From Flammeovirgaceae bacterium UBA2366 (lineage in GTDB: Bacteria; Bacteroidota; Bacteroidia; Cytophagales; Cyclobacteriaceae), in NCBI GenBank assembly GCA_002344065.1, contig DDTK01000001.1:312076-376075 (forward strand): a stretch of 64,000 nt of DNA, in the 5' to 3' direction. This document shows, piece after piece, positions 18,332 through 28,032 of the stretch. Made by a program: the position numbers and the translations under genes. The notes beneath the pieces were generated by a model, which saw nothing but the letters and a program-made list of their open reading frames with translations, was not told the DNA's origin and made no database searches. How positions within the stretch are numbered: position 1 is the first letter of the stretch; each line of letters starts with the position of its first letter.

Positions 18332-18463
18332 CTGATGTCACGCACTTCGTGATGCCTTAGTGCCTTTGAGTCTTTGTGGCAAGAAAAAATCTACGAAATT
18401 AGGCCACGAAGACACCAAGTCACTAAGATTTCACAAAGAAAAAGGCCACGTGCGTAACATCAG
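18332..18463 (+). mobile_element. MITE-like element, copy 1 (132 bp)
   Basis: It begins CTGATGTCACGCAC and ends GTGCGTAACATCAG; the ends are inverted repeats matching at 13 of 14 positions. A 7-bp direct repeat TGAATAA flanks it exactly (18325-18331 and 18464-18470), as expected of a target-site duplication. There is no coding capacity. A second copy lies in inverted orientation at 55745-55890, differing by three substitutions and one 14-bp indel. It sits between the convergent ends of the DUF202 and tamL genes. Confidence 0.8.
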
Positions 18464-18485
18464 TGAATAATATCCTGGAGAATTT

Positions 18486-20717
18486 TCAGAACGGATACCC
18501 AATGGCAAAGTTGATAGCCGGCTTCCAGAAATTAAAACTACTTGTCCAGCGTTCCCCTTGCGGGAAATAGGGTGTTCGTAACGTGTACGCAAAGTCAAGC
18601 CGGGCGACAATGAAATCAAAATCCCACCGCAGTCCCCATCCGGAGCTCACGGCAATCTCATCCATGAACGTGTTGAAACGAAACGTTCCGTTGGGGCGTG
18701 ACGGATCATCGTTGAATAGCCAAATATTCCCTGCATCTACAAACAAAGCACCCTTCAGACTGCCGGCCAGTGTAAACCGGTACTCTGCATTTGCTTCCAC
18801 GCGAATATCACCGGTAAGGTCGGTGAATCCTTCTGGTGGCAGTTCACTTCCCGGCCCGACTGACCGTGCGATGAATGAACGCAGACTGTTGGTGCCGCCC
18901 ACAAAAAACTGTTTAACATACGGAAGGATATCTGAATTGCCGACAGGCACGCCAACACCGGTGCTGAACCGGGTAACCAGTTTTGACCGCTGATTGAAAT
19001 TAAACCCATAACGCAAGTCTACACGTGTGCGCACATACTGCGAGAACGGAACACCCAATAGCGTATACCTTCCGGTAGTGTCTTTGTTTGCATCGGAAGC
19101 AGAGAATAGTCCGTTGAGCAGATTACCGGCCAGGTCAATCCCGCCAATGAATACGAACTCATTTCGCCTCCGTGCAGGTGTCTGATACGTAAACTCATAG
19201 GAAGTACCTACGATAAACTGCTCATCGAAACTACGCTGCACACCCGGGTTCTCCTGCAGGTATTGATTAAACTCATCCGACTTGGAAGCTTCCGGTATTT
19301 GTGTAAAGATTACTTCAATCGGATTGAAGGTATGTTGAACCCTGTCATTTTTACTCCATCGGTATCCAAAATTGGTATACAACGAATTCAACCGGTACAA
19401 ATCCAATCGGTTGAACAAGTTATACCCCGCAGTAAGGGATGTCTTTGGCAAGCTACGCTGACCGATGTTGAGCAGAAACGAAGGATAAAATCGCGGTAAC
19501 TGGTAGTTCACTTCCAGTCCCATTTCGTACGCGGGATTCACCTCACCATCCACAAGCTGCACTTCGAAGCGTCCGCGCAGATTCACTTTTAAAAGTTCCG
19601 CACCTTTGTTTTTGTTACGATCGGTGTAACTAAAAATCATGCCTGGTCCAAAGTAGTTGGTTGACCGGAAGATGGCATTGAATTCAGCGGAGTAAGCGTA
19701 GCGCTTCCGTTGCGATAAATACAGGATCACATCCAGTGAGTCGGTATTGCCGTACGGGGCAAACTTAATGTTGGTATGCCGAACGATCGGCAACTCATTC
19801 ATATACCGTACCGTGTGCATATAATCTGTACGGGCATACCGTTGACCAGGCTTCAGGAACATTCCGCGCTGCAATGTTTCGAAGCGAAGCGATCTTCGCT
19901 GCGAGATCAGGTAATACTTTCCGTAGGCAATCGTATCGGTTGTTGTTTGTTCCAGGGTGTGATCATCATGCAGGTAGATGTTGCGGATGGTGTAAGGTCT
20001 TCTGGATTCCGGTGGAGTATCAGGTTTCACGGTAATCAAGGCCTTGATCTCGTGATTACCCGAAACGGAATCAGCCCTTACTGTAATAAATTCGGGATTG
20101 AAATAAATATAGCCTTGCTCCTTCAACTCCCGGTCTATACGGATGCGCTCATTCTTCACATTTTCCAGGGTGTAAATGTCTCCGCGTTTCAGCAACGATT
20201 CCTTTTGTGTGACGCTGATACGTTCCGTCAGATCAGTGACCGGTTTCGGAAACTCAACAGATTCAAACCGGTAAGGTTCTCGAAGGGTAATGGTATAAAC
20301 ATATTTCGCTTTCCGTGATCCAACAAAAACAGTGTCATAGTGTACACTGATTTGAAAATAGCCATTGTGGTAAATCCTGTTCTGAATGGCGGCTGATACC
20401 TGCACCGGATTGGTTTGCGAAAGCAATACTGGCGCAGCGATTTTATTCTTCCAGAATTTCTTTGCCCTTTTTTTGTCCGACAGTGTATTGTTCAAGGCCA
20501 ATGAAGGCCGCATCCATAAAACCGTATTGTTTGGCTCCGGCTTTAATACCCCGCGGATTTCATTCATCAGTTTTTTCTTCGGGGCATCCTTCTCGCTAAA
20601 CGTTACTTCATGCCCGGTATACAGCGGATCACCAGAGGAAACATTTTTCATGCCGGTACAGCCGACAAGACCCCCTGTCAAAACCAATGCTAAACGATAT
20701 AGTACCAACCGGATCAT
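18486..20717 (-). CDS. tamL: TamL: lipoprotein Omp85/TamA-type outer-membrane protein
   Basis: Encodes 743 residues. The N-terminus has a lipoprotein signal with Cys20 (GLVGCTG), unlike proteobacterial TamA. It is followed by POTRA-like segments (VSAAIQNRIYHNGYFQ, PYTIRNIYLHDD and others) and a C-terminal 16-strand surface-antigen barrel. That barrel contains FFVGGTNSLRSFIARSVGPG (Omp85 loop 6-type VxGxxxxRGF region, here a variant) and ends in an aromatic terminus (FAIGYPF). In Bacteroidota this lipidated TamA counterpart is called TamL and works with TamB in outer-membrane homeostasis. The start codon overlaps the tamB stop as ATGA, so the pair is translationally coupled. Confidence 0.85.
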   Translation of the reverse strand: MIRLVLYRLALVLTGGLVGCTGMKNVSSGDPLYTGHEVTFSEKDAPKKKLMNEIRGVLKPEPNNTVLWMRPSLALNNTLSDKKRAKKFWKNKIAAPVLLSQTNPVQVSAAIQNRIYHNGYFQISVHYDTVFVGSRKAKYVYTITLREPYRFESVEFPKPVTDLTERISVTQKESLLKRGDIYTLENVKNERIRIDRELKEQGYIYFNPEFITVRADSVSGNHEIKALITVKPDTPPESRRPYTIRNIYLHDDHTLEQTTTDTIAYGKYYLISQRRSLRFETLQRGMFLKPGQRYARTDYMHTVRYMNELPIVRHTNIKFAPYGNTDSLDVILYLSQRKRYAYSAEFNAIFRSTNYFGPGMIFSYTDRNKNKGAELLKVNLRGRFEVQLVDGEVNPAYEMGLEVNYQLPRFYPSFLLNIGQRSLPKTSLTAGYNLFNRLDLYRLNSLYTNFGYRWSKNDRVQHTFNPIEVIFTQIPEASKSDEFNQYLQENPGVQRSFDEQFIVGTSYEFTYQTPARRRNEFVFIGGIDLAGNLLNGLFSASDANKDTTGRYTLLGVPFSQYVRTRVDLRYGFNFNQRSKLVTRFSTGVGVPVGNSDILPYVKQFFVGGTNSLRSFIARSVGPGSELPPEGFTDLTGDIRVEANAEYRFTLAGSLKGALFVDAGNIWLFNDDPSRPNGTFRFNTFMDEIAVSSGWGLRWDFDFIVARLDFAYTLRTPYFPQGERWTSSFNFWKPAINFAIGYPF

Positions 20718-23700
20718 CGCTGCTTCCTGTTCTTTTTCTCCTCCCTTGAAAACTCACGTATGAAGATCAGGGAAATACCGGTATTGCGGATTTCCTGGTA
20801 CACAATATCATACGTTTCGTTATTGAATAACTTCAGCTGCTTGTCACCGTTGCCGGTGAGGTCGTAAATAATCGCCACATCTCCGCGGTAGTTTTTTGTT
20901 CCTGTATTTGCCCCTGACTGATCGGCATTGATATCAAAATCACCGCCAATTTCAAACGACAGGCGATCATCCATGATGCGTTTCGATACCCGAAAATCCA
21001 TGGCCGTTTGTGTTTTACCTCCGGGTGCGGAATAATCGCTGTAGGATTGTATACCCACATCAATGTTGAATCCCTTAATGTACTGATTGGCAAACTTGTT
21101 CAGCTGGCTCGCCAGCAAGCTATTCACACTGTTCGATAGTGCCGTAGTAGCCACTAAACTGGAATTGAAATCTGAACCGCTCGACTCCGGCAAGAAGCCA
21201 CCGAGCACGAGCAGTCCGAAAACCTGTTTGTTTAATTCCGATTCATACTCCGGCTGCCGGAGGCGATCCAGTTTGTTGGCCAGCACCGGGTAGCTAGCCT
21301 TATCATTTGCCGGAAGGTCGAGTGAAAAAGAGATGACCGGCCGCTCGATGGTTCCGTTAATGTTGATGCCCACTTCATAATTAAGTGATCGCTTATAGGT
21401 TGATTTTTCATTTTCACCAATCTCATGACCAATCAATCCTAACGAATTTGATTCCACCGTGTGCACAGCTTTAATATTCAGATCACCGTTCTGCGGGCTT
21501 CCGTTCCAGGTTACCGAGGAGCCTTCCACCAAATTGAAGTTCTTTTTTACCAGGTCATAAAACGATAAGCGGTACATGCCTTTTCGAATCGTATAATTTC
21601 CCGAAAGGCTGAGATTGCCGGTACGGTCGTACCCGAGTTCGAGTGCTGCGCCTCCACTGGCCTCCAGGTAATCACCCGACTGTTCATCAATGATAATGCG
21701 AATAGTTGCCTTGTCCTCTACCGTAATAGAAGAGCTCATGTTAAAGGCAGGAAGGCTGGCGATTAGCGAATCATAATACGACAGTGACTGCTCCAGCGCG
21801 AGGGAATCTCTCAGCAAAGAAGGTTCAACAAAGTCAATAATTCCTTCGGCCTTCAGCAGTTCAATGTCTTCGCTGGCCGTAACGAACCTCAGCGTTGTAG
21901 CATCTTTTATTTTTAATCTTGCCTGAACATCGGTATCCTTCTCATCACCCTTCAACCTGATATCACTGTCCAGCACCAGTAATCCGTGAACCTGGGTTTT
22001 CACTGAGTCGGGATTATTGATCAGCGTATAATTATCACTAGTGATGTGCAGGTCGTACACATAGGCCTGATAATCCGGTGAGCTAATTTGTCCGTTTATC
22101 ACCAGCGGATTCTGATCCGGATCATACAGTTTGAAATCATCAAAGAACAATGCATTGTTGGCCAGAGTTATTTTATCATCCTTAATGAAAAAGGTCAAAC
22201 GGGGATTGACAGTGGTTAGGCCCACGTTGAGCAATTGCAGGTATCCGTTAACCTGGGGTTGCTGCACCGGACCGGTGATAGTCGCCTCTCCCTTAAGAGA
22301 TCCGTCTACATTTTCAATGAAGCCCGAAACTATGAAGTCGAACAAACTAAGTTCATTGACATCCACATGGAGAGAAGCATCTACCTCCGATTTATCAAAA
22401 AAATAGTTGCCTTTTAAATCAACCGTGTTTGTTGTGCTGGTCAGCAGAAACTCAAACGGCACTTCATTTTCATCGCTCACTGCTGTAGCGGTAACAGTTA
22501 TTGGACTTGACGTATACAGGCTCAGGCTGTCCACCCTGGCGGAAAGATTCACTTGCTGATTGCGGATATAGGAAAGCGCTGCATTAAGGTATCCCCTGCT
22601 GATCACCGTGGTGTCCGGAAACAATAAAATATCCAGCTTAGTCAGGTCTAGGTTTTTCAGTTTAACGTCAAACGCATTCAGGTCGCCATTCATGCTGATC
22701 AGCACACTGTCGCGGCTGAGGTTAACCTTATTCATGACTACATTATCCTGACCGATAAAAACAGCATTCTCCGGATCGAGGGTAAACGCATGATCAAACG
22801 TGCGAAGTGAATCTGTGTACACAAACAGCCCGCTGTCGGCATTAACCAGGTGCGCCTGCCAGTTCAGCAACGTCAGCGAATCAGTCGTGAGGAGCAGACC
22901 GGTGCTGGCTGCTTTTCCTTTCTTGCGAAGGCTGCCCGACAGATCACCCAACTGAACTGACCCATAAAGAATATTATCTGCATTCACCTGTACTATGGCA
23001 CTGTCGCGCAGCATGATCAGGGTTGACGTCAGCGTATCCAGCGACACACCATATCCTTTGAATTTTCCGGATGAAGCATTTAACGAAACAGTTTGTTCCT
23101 GCTCATTAAAATCTCCTCTCAGAATAAGAGAGGAAAATTCATCAACATCAACACCCAACAATTGAAAAAGATTAGCCCGCTCAAGCGCCACAGTTACACT
23201 GGCTGTTCGATTACTTTTTTGTGAAGTGCCTTCACTACCTGGTAAAATATTCTGTGACCACGACTTTACTGCATCAGTTGCCTCGCGGATATCAAAGTTG
23301 GATTCCAGTTGAAGTGTTCCGTAATCGGAATAATAACGGATGGTACTTGCCGAAGGTGAAAGCGCTGCCTTGAACGTAAGTGAGTCAATGAAGAATTCCT
23401 GGAGGTCACTTTTAAACAACAGCTTATTGCCGGCCAAAGATCCTTCCAATACATCATCATCAATAGTTAAAGTTGACTGCGTTATTCCTTTTATAGACAA
23501 TGTGCTGTCGAGCTTCAATAATTTTCCCAGGCTGAATCCGTCAAACTGAATGGTGTTGGTTAGCTTAACCGTATCAGCAAAAGAAAGTTGTGAATGGAAT
23601 ACAGACCGGTATTCCGGATCATCGATGTACACTTCAATTATTGCCTCTGATTTCCTGACACTGCTATTTAATTCTATCGCAGTAATGGGTTCATCCAGCA

Positions 23701-25345
23701 ATACGACAGAATTTATTGTTCCGTCAATCATCATGTCTGTATCATCCCCTGCTTTCCCTTTTGCTTTAACCACCAGATCGACAGGGCCTATCCAGGGTAA
23801 GTCCATCCACTTACCGGCATCCAGGTGCTCACCGGTCAGTGTCAGATTGAAACCGACATTGCCCGGAGGTTGTGATACCAGGCCATTGACAAGAAGATTA
23901 CCCCAGGGGGAAATAATTTTACCATTGACGCTTGCTTCCTTGATGGATCCGGAACTTGCTAACTGTACAGAAAGTTGAGAAGGCAAGTTTAAAGTATTTA
24001 AAAAAGGAGTCAGCATGCTGGTAAAAGCAGCGTCAACCGATGCGCTGATTTCGATATCCTTCCAATTGATTTTGTCCTTATTCCAGGCATCATGGATAAT
24101 TCCTTGCGCCTGCAACCGGCTGTTACCCGACTGCAACATCAACTGACTGATTTCACCTTTTCCTGTGATGTAGCTTCCTTCGGCAATGAGTGTGGTGGAA
24201 TCCCAGTTGTTGAAATAATTCATCACCGAGTCGCTCAGAAAATAAGCAATGTCTTTTGGGTGAATTTGCACATCCGCTTTGATTTTCCCATTGAGATTTT
24301 CAATTGATTTGGTTGAATCAATAGCATACCAACCTGCCAGATCTGCTTTTACTTCATTCATTCCGGAAAGCACATTTAAGCGGGACACCTCCAGTCGGTT
24401 GGGGTTCATACGCACCTCTGCACCGAGATGATCGAGTTGAAATCCCGGAAGTCTTGCCGACATTTCCTGAACAACTGTAGTCAGTGTATCGAGGCTGTAT
24501 AAGGATGACCTAAGCTGAAGCTGCATGTCATTTACTTCAATATGATCGGAATCAAATTTAGGAGTCGTTGTAACTTCATTCCTGTGAAAGGAAAAATCAC
24601 TTGCGGCAATTTGCAGATCGTCAACAGCCATGGTAATTCCGGAACGGCTGTAATCGCTGGTTAACGTGATGGTATCAAGACCAACGCTTGCATCAGCAAC
24701 CTGCTCCTGGTCTAAGCTTAAAATATTCACAACGGCATGCTGCAACAGAACCTTGCCGGCTTTGATGGTATTCGGATGAGAAGCGTATTGAGCTGTATCC
24801 ACAGTTAACTTTTCCAGGCGGGTAGTAACGGTTATTCCGTTTACTGCTGATGCATAACCAAATGTGATATCTTCCAATTCAACAGAACGAAACTGAAGCA
24901 CGACCGGTTGTGGCTCAGTGGTTGTAGCCTTATCCGATGAAAATGCATTCACGATAAACTGAATGTTCAATCCTTCATCATCCTCTTTCAGTGTTCCATC
25001 CAGGCCGGTGATACGCACACGGTCGAAAATAATTTTTCCCTGCATAAGATTAAGTAAGCCCGAATTGACCTCCACTTCCCGCACAGAAAGAATCTTGTTC
25101 CCCTCCCGATCCCACAATCCAAGATCGTTGATCAGCACATGGGCTTTTACAGAAAAAGAAATTCGTCCGATTTCCACGCGTGTTTCCATTTTGGAAGACA
25201 GGTAGTTGGTAACATTGCGGGTGATTTGTTTTTGTATGGGAGGAAGGTGGATGAGCGCAATCAGCACGCAAAGAAAAATAAACATGCCAAGAGCAGCTTT
25301 TCCAAGGAACTTGATTATAGCATAAAATAACCTTTGGACTTGCAT
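20714..25345 (-). CDS. tamB: TamB: translocation and assembly module inner-membrane protein
   Basis: Encodes 1543 residues. A single N-terminal transmembrane helix (about residues 13-33, AALGMFIFLCVLIALIHL) is followed by a very long series of beta-rich repeats. The C-terminal DUF490/TamB domain begins near SLSGNYTIRKGMYRLSFYD and runs through ERPVISFSLDLP to a Lys/Arg-rich end (EEKKNRKQR). The repeats would form the hydrophobic groove spanning the periplasm, as in AsmA/TamB bridge proteins. It is immediately upstream of and overlaps tamL. It has a 112-base leader containing a weak -7-like TATCTTTC. Confidence 0.92.
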   Translation of the reverse strand: MQVQRLFYAIIKFLGKAALGMFIFLCVLIALIHLPPIQKQITRNVTNYLSSKMETRVEIGRISFSVKAHVLINDLGLWDREGNKILSVREVEVNSGLLNLMQGKIIFDRVRITGLDGTLKEDDEGLNIQFIVNAFSSDKATTTEPQPVVLQFRSVELEDITFGYASAVNGITVTTRLEKLTVDTAQYASHPNTIKAGKVLLQHAVVNILSLDQEQVADASVGLDTITLTSDYSRSGITMAVDDLQIAASDFSFHRNEVTTTPKFDSDHIEVNDMQLQLRSSLYSLDTLTTVVQEMSARLPGFQLDHLGAEVRMNPNRLEVSRLNVLSGMNEVKADLAGWYAIDSTKSIENLNGKIKADVQIHPKDIAYFLSDSVMNYFNNWDSTTLIAEGSYITGKGEISQLMLQSGNSRLQAQGIIHDAWNKDKINWKDIEISASVDAAFTSMLTPFLNTLNLPSQLSVQLASSGSIKEASVNGKIISPWGNLLVNGLVSQPPGNVGFNLTLTGEHLDAGKWMDLPWIGPVDLVVKAKGKAGDDTDMMIDGTINSVVLLDEPITAIELNSSVRKSEAIIEVYIDDPEYRSVFHSQLSFADTVKLTNTIQFDGFSLGKLLKLDSTLSIKGITQSTLTIDDDVLEGSLAGNKLLFKSDLQEFFIDSLTFKAALSPSASTIRYYSDYGTLQLESNFDIREATDAVKSWSQNILPGSEGTSQKSNRTASVTVALERANLFQLLGVDVDEFSSLILRGDFNEQEQTVSLNASSGKFKGYGVSLDTLTSTLIMLRDSAIVQVNADNILYGSVQLGDLSGSLRKKGKAASTGLLLTTDSLTLLNWQAHLVNADSGLFVYTDSLRTFDHAFTLDPENAVFIGQDNVVMNKVNLSRDSVLISMNGDLNAFDVKLKNLDLTKLDILLFPDTTVISRGYLNAALSYIRNQQVNLSARVDSLSLYTSSPITVTATAVSDENEVPFEFLLTSTTNTVDLKGNYFFDKSEVDASLHVDVNELSLFDFIVSGFIENVDGSLKGEATITGPVQQPQVNGYLQLLNVGLTTVNPRLTFFIKDDKITLANNALFFDDFKLYDPDQNPLVINGQISSPDYQAYVYDLHITSDNYTLINNPDSVKTQVHGLLVLDSDIRLKGDEKDTDVQARLKIKDATTLRFVTASEDIELLKAEGIIDFVEPSLLRDSLALEQSLSYYDSLIASLPAFNMSSSITVEDKATIRIIIDEQSGDYLEASGGAALELGYDRTGNLSLSGNYTIRKGMYRLSFYDLVKKNFNLVEGSSVTWNGSPQNGDLNIKAVHTVESNSLGLIGHEIGENEKSTYKRSLNYEVGININGTIERPVISFSLDLPANDKASYPVLANKLDRLRQPEYESELNKQVFGLLVLGGFLPESSGSDFNSSLVATTALSNSVNSLLASQLNKFANQYIKGFNIDVGIQSYSDYSAPGGKTQTAMDFRVSKRIMDDRLSFEIGGDFDINADQSGANTGTKNYRGDVAIIYDLTGNGDKQLKLFNNETYDIVYQEIRNTGISLIFIREFSREEKKNRKQR

Positions 25346-25457
25346 CCCATCACCATTTCATTCTTGCTGCATTGCACGTTAATCGACACGGAAAGATACC
25401 GATTAACTTGCTTATTGGCCATGTTAAAAATCTTAATGTCATCAAAACAGGAGCCGG

Positions 25458-26195
25458 TTAATTTCCTGTGCCACGATCCTTGGGAGGAGTTGACTTGTTC
25501 AGGTATTGTTTTATCCGGAACCGGAAGATATTATCGGAGGTGAAGAAATCTCCATCCAGTGTGTTTTTGGATCGCTGCAATGTATACATAACTTCAAGGC
25601 GTAATCCATAGCTAAATCGATAACCTAAGCCCGTCCTGATACGGAGGCGGTTGGCAAATCGCTCGTCAACATCTTTATCCATCACCACAAATGCTTCCAC
25701 ATCTACAACTGAATACCAAAGTTTATCACCAGCATACATGGTGGACTTATTTAATGGAATTACAGTTTCTGCACGAAAGCGGGAGCGCGTGCTTTGACTC
25801 CATACATCAGTTTCCTGATCCTTTTGATTGCGTTGTTCAAACCGGATTAACAATCGCGTGAGAATTCTCTTATTGGGTGTAAAGTGTATACGTGTGCCCA
25901 GCATTTCGCGCACTTCGGTAGTGGAAATAGTTTGGTTCTGAAAGGTCTCGCCAAAATAAAGGGCACCCATCAAATCGAAGTTTTGACTGATGGAGTATTC
26001 CGGGGTTATCTGAACATCAAGTGAACGCCATTTAGGTTGTTCGAGCACAGTAGCATAGGTACTGGCCAACTCTACATTCCAACTGTTGGCAAATGGAAAG
26101 TTGAGCATGTATTCAAACCATGATTGCGTGCTCTGACCAGTACACACAGTTGCATGCACAGCAGAAAAAATAAAAACCAAAATGGAAACTCTCAT
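25458..26195 (-). CDS. DUF2490 outer-membrane protein
   Basis: Encodes 245 residues with a signal peptide ending VCTGQST. The mature start SWFEYMLNFPFANSWNVELAS and later LRLRIRTGLGYRF-like strands match DUF2490, a family of small outer-membrane beta-barrels in Bacteroidota. The function is unknown. It follows the sulfatase gene by 26 bases on the same strand and is the last gene of the sulfatase locus, so co-transcription is likely. Its C-terminus, rich in Lys/Thr/Pro, is less typical than the aromatic end of most barrels. Confidence 0.75.
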   Translation of the reverse strand: MRVSILVFIFSAVHATVCTGQSTQSWFEYMLNFPFANSWNVELASTYATVLEQPKWRSLDVQITPEYSISQNFDLMGALYFGETFQNQTISTTEVREMLGTRIHFTPNKRILTRLLIRFEQRNQKDQETDVWSQSTRSRFRAETVIPLNKSTMYAGDKLWYSVVDVEAFVVMDKDVDERFANRLRIRTGLGYRFSYGLRLEVMYTLQRSKNTLDGDFFTSDNIFRFRIKQYLNKSTPPKDRGTGN

Positions 26196-26221
26196 AGCAA
26201 ACAGCGTAGATGCACAATCTG

Positions 26222-27889
26222 CTAGTTGAAGCTTCTCCGGTATAGTGAATCGTAGTGACCCTGGTGGTCATATATATCATTCTGACGGGCATACTCCTGC
26301 CATGCCTCAATCATACGATTTTTAATATCGGGGTGCTGGGTTGATAAGTCCGTTGTCTCACCCGGATCTTTTTCCAGGTTAAATAATTCCCAATCACCCG
26401 TACCCATTGGAACAGGCAGACGAAGAATCTTCCATTTTCCCTGTATATAGGCCTTCATCTCAAACATCTCATACCCTATTCCACGATCAGTTTGAATTTC
26501 TTCAACGTCTCCATGCAAAATTTGCGCTACAGATTGACCAATTATCGGGTGAATTTTGTGACCACTAAACTCACTTGGATATTGCGTACCAGTCAGCTCA
26601 AGCAAAGTCGGCATGATATCCGTTACATGCACCAGGGATTTATTCCATTGCCCTGCATGCTTCATGGTACCGGGCATCTTAATGATTAATGGAGCCCTGA
26701 TACCTCCTTCACTGGTGAATAACTTAAAAAAACGGAACGGAGCAGAAGAAGCCTGTGCCCAACCCGGTCCTTGAACAATGTATGACCCAGGCAACCCACG
26801 ATTATCAAGAGCGTTGTTGAATGAAGCCAGGTAACGACCATCCTCATTGCCCGGATAGGTCTCAGTAACCGCCCCGTTGGCCCCATTATCTGACATAAAA
26901 ATGATCAGGGTGTTATCATACATTCCCTCCCGTTTCAAATAATCAAACACCCGACCAATGCACATGTCCATGTAATCCACCATGGCCGCATATACTTCCA
27001 TGTCGCGGGCGTATTGTTGTTGAACTTCTTTCGGTAATGAATTCCACGCAGGAATAGCCGGGTTTTTCCACGGCTTGATATCCGGTTGAACAATACCCAG
27101 TGCCTTCAGATTATTTAATCGAAGGGTATAGAGCGAATCCCAACCAAAATCAAATTTTCCTTTGTACTTATCGATATACTCTTTGGGTGCATGCAATGGA
27201 TCGTGAACAGCCGTGTACGACAAATACCCAAAGAAAGGTTTTCCATCTCCTTTATTCTTATCAATAAACCGGATCAATGAGTCGGTGTAATTATGGGTTG
27301 AATAGAAATCAGCAGGCAATTCAACTTCAACTCCATTTCTGGAATATTCCATGTGTTGTGGAGGCGCCAGTGGTTTTCCATCCCGATAGTGACTGCCTCC
27401 GCCCGTACCCAGGATAAAGGTTTCTTCGAACCCACGGTCGTATGGATTTTCACCTTCTTCTTCACCCAAGTGCCACTTACCAACCATGTAGGTGTGGTAG
27501 TTGTTACCACGCAGTAATTCCGGAATGGTAACTACTTGTTTGCTTAACGCTCCCGAATATCCCGGCAAGCGTTGACGGTGAAGGGCCGGATAATCCATTT
27601 CCGACATGATGCCCAGGCCAGCCACGTGGTTATCATTACCCGTTAACAAGGAAGACCGTGTAGGTGAGCAATTAGGTAGTACATAATAGTTGGAGAAGAG
27701 CATACCTTCTTTGGCCATCCGACCCAGTACAGGTGTTTGTATCTCACTGCCAAAGGGGCCAATGTCACTAAATCCCAGATCATCGGCTACAATGAGCAAT
27801 ATATTTGGTTGCGATTCAGCAATGACGACTTCCTTCTTTTGTTGGCAGGAGAAAAGAAGAACTGAGAAAAGAACAATCCAATACTTCAT
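26222..27889 (-). CDS. Arylsulfatase-type sulfatase 1 (S1 formylglycine family), lipoprotein
   Basis: Encodes 555 residues. The lipoprotein signal has Cys15 (LLFSCQQKK). The metal-binding Asp pair is at 36-37 (VADDLG). The sulfatase signature CSPTR sits at residues 74-78, with Cys74 the residue converted to formylglycine, followed by SSLLTG. Further active-site segments are GKWHLG (137-142), AVHDPLHAP and SDNGANG. It hydrolyses a sulfate ester in the periplasm or on the cell surface; the substrate cannot be deduced. Activation probably depends on the FGE encoded at 34048. It lies upstream of DUF2490 and 143 bases downstream of the porin gene. Confidence 0.92.
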   Translation of the reverse strand: MKYWIVLFSVLLFSCQQKKEVVIAESQPNILLIVADDLGFSDIGPFGSEIQTPVLGRMAKEGMLFSNYYVLPNCSPTRSSLLTGNDNHVAGLGIMSEMDYPALHRQRLPGYSGALSKQVVTIPELLRGNNYHTYMVGKWHLGEEEGENPYDRGFEETFILGTGGGSHYRDGKPLAPPQHMEYSRNGVEVELPADFYSTHNYTDSLIRFIDKNKGDGKPFFGYLSYTAVHDPLHAPKEYIDKYKGKFDFGWDSLYTLRLNNLKALGIVQPDIKPWKNPAIPAWNSLPKEVQQQYARDMEVYAAMVDYMDMCIGRVFDYLKREGMYDNTLIIFMSDNGANGAVTETYPGNEDGRYLASFNNALDNRGLPGSYIVQGPGWAQASSAPFRFFKLFTSEGGIRAPLIIKMPGTMKHAGQWNKSLVHVTDIMPTLLELTGTQYPSEFSGHKIHPIIGQSVAQILHGDVEEIQTDRGIGYEMFEMKAYIQGKWKILRLPVPMGTGDWELFNLEKDPGETTDLSTQHPDIKNRMIEAWQEYARQNDIYDHQGHYDSLYRRSFN

Positions 27890-28032
27890 AATGAGTTGAT
27901 AAGGTGGTAAAAGTACTTACATTGTCTCATACAATAAAGGGAGTAAGAAACAGCTGGATATTTTGGGGAGTAAATTATTCTTTGTCAACTATCAGTTAAT
28001 AGTTAACACCGTGTATGCCTGTCGATCAATCA

